NCBI GenBank assembly: GCA_022826925.1 | Contig: JAJDTX010000031.1 | Coordinates: 1-45,047 of the forward strand | From: Bryobacterales bacterium | GTDB lineage: Bacteria; Acidobacteriota; Terriglobia; Bryobacterales; UBA6623 | Reading direction: 5' to 3' | DNA: 45,047 bases | Shown here: positions 43,427 to 45,047 of the stretch, one piece after another | Layout: every line of letters starts with the position of its first letter | Position numbering within the stretch: position 1 is the stretch's first letter | Made by a program: the position numbers and the translations under genes | The notes under the pieces: model-generated | Told to the model about the DNA's origin: nothing | Seen by the model: only the letters and a program-made list of their open reading frames with translations | Database searches by the model: none

Positions 43427-44122
43427 ATGGTGGCTGCTAACTTGCGACCGGCTGTCCCGACGGCGCTGGCGTCGATCACGGCGGTGGCGCTGCTCGCATC
43501 GATCTACCTGATCTTCATTTGGGTGCCGATGGAGGCCAGCATGGGGCCGGTCCAGCGCATCTTCTATTTCCACGTCTCCTCCGCCGCCGTTGCATTCGCC
43601 GGCTTCTTCATCGGCGGCGGTGCAGCGATCGCGTACCTGAGCAATCGTGCCAGCCGACTCGACGACCTCTCCGTGGCTTGCAACGAAGTCGGACTGCTGT
43701 TCGCGATCGTCAACTTGATCACCGGCTCTTTGTGGGCGAAGCCGATTTGGGGGGTGTACTGGGCTTGGGACGCACGCTTGACAGCGATGCTCCTGCTGGC
43801 CCTGATATACGCCGCGTACCTGATCCTCCGCCAATCCATCGCCGAGCCTAGCCAGCGCGCGACTGTTTGTGCGGTGGTATCAATCTTCGGCATGGTGGAC
43901 GTGCCCATCGTGTACATGGCGAATCGCTGGTGGCGCACGCAACACCCAGCTCCCGTGCTCGGTGGTGACGGGTCGCTCGACCCTCGCATGACCTTCGTCC
44001 TGTTCGCAACGATGGCCTCGCTGGGACTACTATTCTGGTGCTTGGTTCGTCAACGGCGCAGGCTCGAGGCTCTGCGGCGCAAGACCGACGCACTCAGGCG
44101 CGAAGTACAGTCGCTAGCCTGA
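43427..44122 (+). CDS. ccmC: Haem exporter protein CcmC
   Basis: A 231-residue membrane protein of System I cytochrome c maturation. CcmC binds haem at the outer face of the inner membrane and loads it onto CcmE. The tryptophan-rich haem motif is seen as WGVYWAWDARLT (108-119), and the two axial-type histidines are His49 (YFHVSS) and His173 (RTQHPAP). Six membrane helices are visible. TAAACT lies five bases before the ATG with no clear Shine-Dalgarno sequence, so the mRNA may be leaderless or nearly so. ccmD follows after 20 bases. The decaheme cytochrome 5 kb away would need this pathway. Confidence 0.94.
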   Translation: MVAANLRPAVPTALASITAVALLASIYLIFIWVPMEASMGPVQRIFYFHVSSAAVAFAGFFIGGGAAIAYLSNRASRLDDLSVACNEVGLLFAIVNLITGSLWAKPIWGVYWAWDARLTAMLLLALIYAAYLILRQSIAEPSQRATVCAVVSIFGMVDVPIVYMANRWWRTQHPAPVLGGDGSLDPRMTFVLFATMASLGLLFWCLVRQRRRLEALRRKTDALRREVQSLA

Positions 44123-44142
44123 CAGACAAAGGAGTCAACGGT

Positions 44143-44298
44143 TTGGAACCCAATTTCAAGTGGCTTTGGGCCGCATTCAGCATTGCCTGGGCGCTCCATG
44201 TCGGATACGTACTGCTGCTATCCGGTCGAACGCGCAAACTCGAGCGCCAAATCAGCGACCTACAAGAGCAACTCAGGCACAGCAACAGACAGGACTAG
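44143..44298 (+). CDS. ccmD: CcmD-like small membrane protein
   Basis: A 51-residue protein starting MEPNFKWLWAAFSIAWALHVGY: one membrane helix followed by a basic, coiled-coil tail (TRKLERQISDLQEQL). Size, layout and position right after ccmC identify CcmD, which helps release holo-CcmE from the CcmABC complex. The TTG start at 44143 is chosen because AAAGGAG lies eight bases ahead; the longer upstream frame overlaps ccmC. The rest of the ccm set is not seen downstream. Confidence 0.85.
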   Translation: MEPNFKWLWAAFSIAWALHVGYVLLLSGRTRKLERQISDLQEQLRHSNRQD

Positions 44299-44422
44299 TA
44301 GATCGACCCCCATTGAGATAACAATGGCGGGGTCCGCGCCGGCAATATCGCGGTCCCGGTCGCGGTCATGGTGCCGACCACGAGCGCGGAGGCAGACGGG
44401 ACCAGGAATTGCTCTTGCGGGG

Positions 44423-44504
44423 CCCGTTCGGGCGCGAACGGGGCGGAGCCCGAGAAGACAGTCAGAGGTGCCAGCGGGGTGGGGCGGAAACGCCCCTAGG
44501 CACC
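44423..44504 (+). ncRNA. Compact hairpin cluster, possible structured RNA or 3' element
   Basis: Stem A is CCCGTTCG-ggcg-CGAACGGG (44423-44442), eight perfect pairs. Stem B is composite: outer GGTGCC (44467-44472) with GGCACC (44499-44504), and inner GGGGCG-gaaa-CGCCCC (44481-44496) closed by a GAAA (GNRA) tetraloop. It lies 125 bases after ccmD. No known RNA family was recognised (not tmRNA, RNase P or SRP by their conserved boxes). It may simply be a 3' end structure of the ccm transcript. Confidence 0.35.
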
Positions 44505-44512
44505 ATCGACGA

Positions 44513-44833
44513 TCACTTTCTTGGGAGCGGTGCGGCACCTTCGCTGAGGCGCTGGTCGACAAACCCGATCATGACCAGCGAATCGTCGACGATCACCCCT
44601 CCCTGAGCCCGAGGAAACCTAACAACGATGCGCCTAGTGACGGCGACTTCCAGCCCGTAGTGGCCAAGCTCGACCCCGATCAGGGCGTACGGAGTCACGG
44701 CCGTCACGGTGAACGGATCGGCGTTTCCGGCTCCAAAGGCCTCAATTGCTTCAAATTCATTAGGGAATACGGTCAAAACATTTGGTTTTCGTTTGACTCC
44801 GGGCGGTTCTAGGCGTATGAAGAAGCCACGCAC
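44513..44833 (-). CDS. Doubtful minus-strand open frame, unknown product
   Basis: A 106-codon frame from a GTG at 44833. The middle part (ADPFTVTAVTPYALIGVELG to GGVIVDDSLVMIGFVDQ) has strand-like alternation and GC-rich third positions like the neighbours, which is why it is listed. There is no ribosome site, no recognised family, and the first 25 codons look non-coding. It could be a gene remnant. Confidence 0.22.
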   Translation of the reverse strand: MRGFFIRLEPPGVKRKPNVLTVFPNEFEAIEAFGAGNADPFTVTAVTPYALIGVELGHYGLEVAVTRRIVVRFPRAQGGVIVDDSLVMIGFVDQRLSEGAAPLPRK

Positions 44834-44858
44834 AATTTGCCTGCAAGAGGAGGTCGAA

Positions 44859-44945
44859 AATGCACGCTCGAGCTTTCTTCATATTCCTGGCAATCCTGCC
44901 CCTAACCCGAAGTTCCGGGCGGTTTTGCCGCTCGATCTCGCGCTA
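44859..44945 (+). CDS. Tiny ORF with a strong ribosome binding site
   Basis: A 28-codon frame starting MHARAFFIFLAILPL, with GAGGAGG seven bases before the ATG, the best Shine-Dalgarno match in this region. The hydrophobic start resembles a signal or anchor helix, and the end is Arg/Ser-rich. It could be a small membrane peptide, or the 5' stub of a gene broken by a frameshift. No family can be named. Confidence 0.25.
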
Positions 44946-45047
44946 ACTCGTTGATTCCAAAGGGCCTAGACTGCTTTCCATGCGCTTGCCGGGTGTTTTA
45001 TGTTCCCATGTAATTGACTTTTGATGTGCTGGTTTATTGCTTTTATT

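Larger units (their letters stand above)
44299..45047. other. Terminal region without a secure gene
   Basis: The first 200 bases are very GC-rich and contain stable hairpins (listed separately). The middle holds a weak minus-strand frame, and the last 100 bases turn clearly AT-rich up to the window edge. No further ccm gene is recognised. The change in base composition at the right edge may mark a promoter region or a boundary beyond the window. Confidence 0.4.

Noticed and set aside
44183..44812. 209-codon plus-strand frame across the ccmD end and the hairpin region
   Set aside because: It overlaps ccmD in another frame, has no ribosome site, and consists of Arg/Ser/Pro-rich low-complexity sequence.
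1..45047. Search by eye for CRISPR arrays, tRNA genes, rRNA and direct repeats
   Set aside because: No regularly spaced repeats, no cloverleaf with a TTCGANTC-like arm and no rRNA sequence were recognised in the intergenic regions.

Overview
The window is a roughly 45 kb piece of a GC-rich Gram-negative chromosome. It carries outer-membrane genes (a C-terminal-Phe beta-barrel, an LpxL-type acyltransferase, a lipoprotein peptidase) together with cytochrome c maturation genes. The mixture resembles Acidobacteriota of the Bryobacterales/Solibacteres type: Tat-signal Gfo/Idh/MocA dehydrogenases, a sulfatase, a Gld-like ABC operon with a DUF4340 protein, a DmsE/MtrB-type decaheme pair, and a secreted protein of a type I associate with that phylum. 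This taxonomic call is inference from gene content; no rRNA gene is present. I saw no CRISPR array, tRNA or intact insertion sequence.

Layout. 1-2000 is accessory DNA: the tail of a Uma2-type protein, a truncated transposase, and a FitAB/VapBC-like toxin-antitoxin pair whose PIN toxin has Lys where the family has a catalytic Glu. 2185-6880 (minus) is a translationally coupled three-gene operon: ABC ATPase, a fused GldF-GldG permease, and a DUF4340 protein. 7283-14151 (plus) looks like a sugar or polyol oxidation cluster: two Tat-signal Gfo/Idh proteins, a zinc-type dehydrogenase, an aldehyde-dehydrogenase-fold protein and two membrane proteins (one DUF368). 14208-20226 (plus) holds an LpxL-type acyltransferase, a large TPR protein, transaldolase, an MFS transporter and a PolB-like 3'-5' exonuclease. 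20237-23270 (minus) holds RNase J, an AtuA-like small protein and an SPL-like radical SAM protein. 23328-27984 holds an anchored hypothetical protein, MurJ and a prolyl-oligopeptidase lipoprotein. 28309-35192 (minus) is a run of exported or membrane proteins: a 1110-residue toroid/CARDB protein, a DUF4389 protein, a formylglycine sulfatase and a secreted hypothetical. 35302-38952 holds an AIM24-like protein facing a decaheme cytochrome plus MtrB/PioB-type porin pair. 39104-42258 is rpsO-pnp, with a structured leader, a strong terminator-like hairpin and a small acidic ORF. 42453-44298 holds glutamate formimidoyltransferase and ccmC-ccmD. The last 750 bases hold no secure gene but contain a compact hairpin cluster and a tiny ORF with a strong ribosome binding site.

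How the genes connect. CcmC/CcmD export haem for c-type cytochromes, which the decaheme protein needs. The decaheme-porin pair is a candidate outer-membrane electron conduit, but no outer-surface cytochrome partner lies here. RNase J and PNPase are both RNA-decay enzymes. A recurring sequence pattern is a -10-like TANNNT hexamer placed 6 nt before the start codon of several genes that lack a Shine-Dalgarno sequence, suggesting that leaderless mRNAs are common in this genome.
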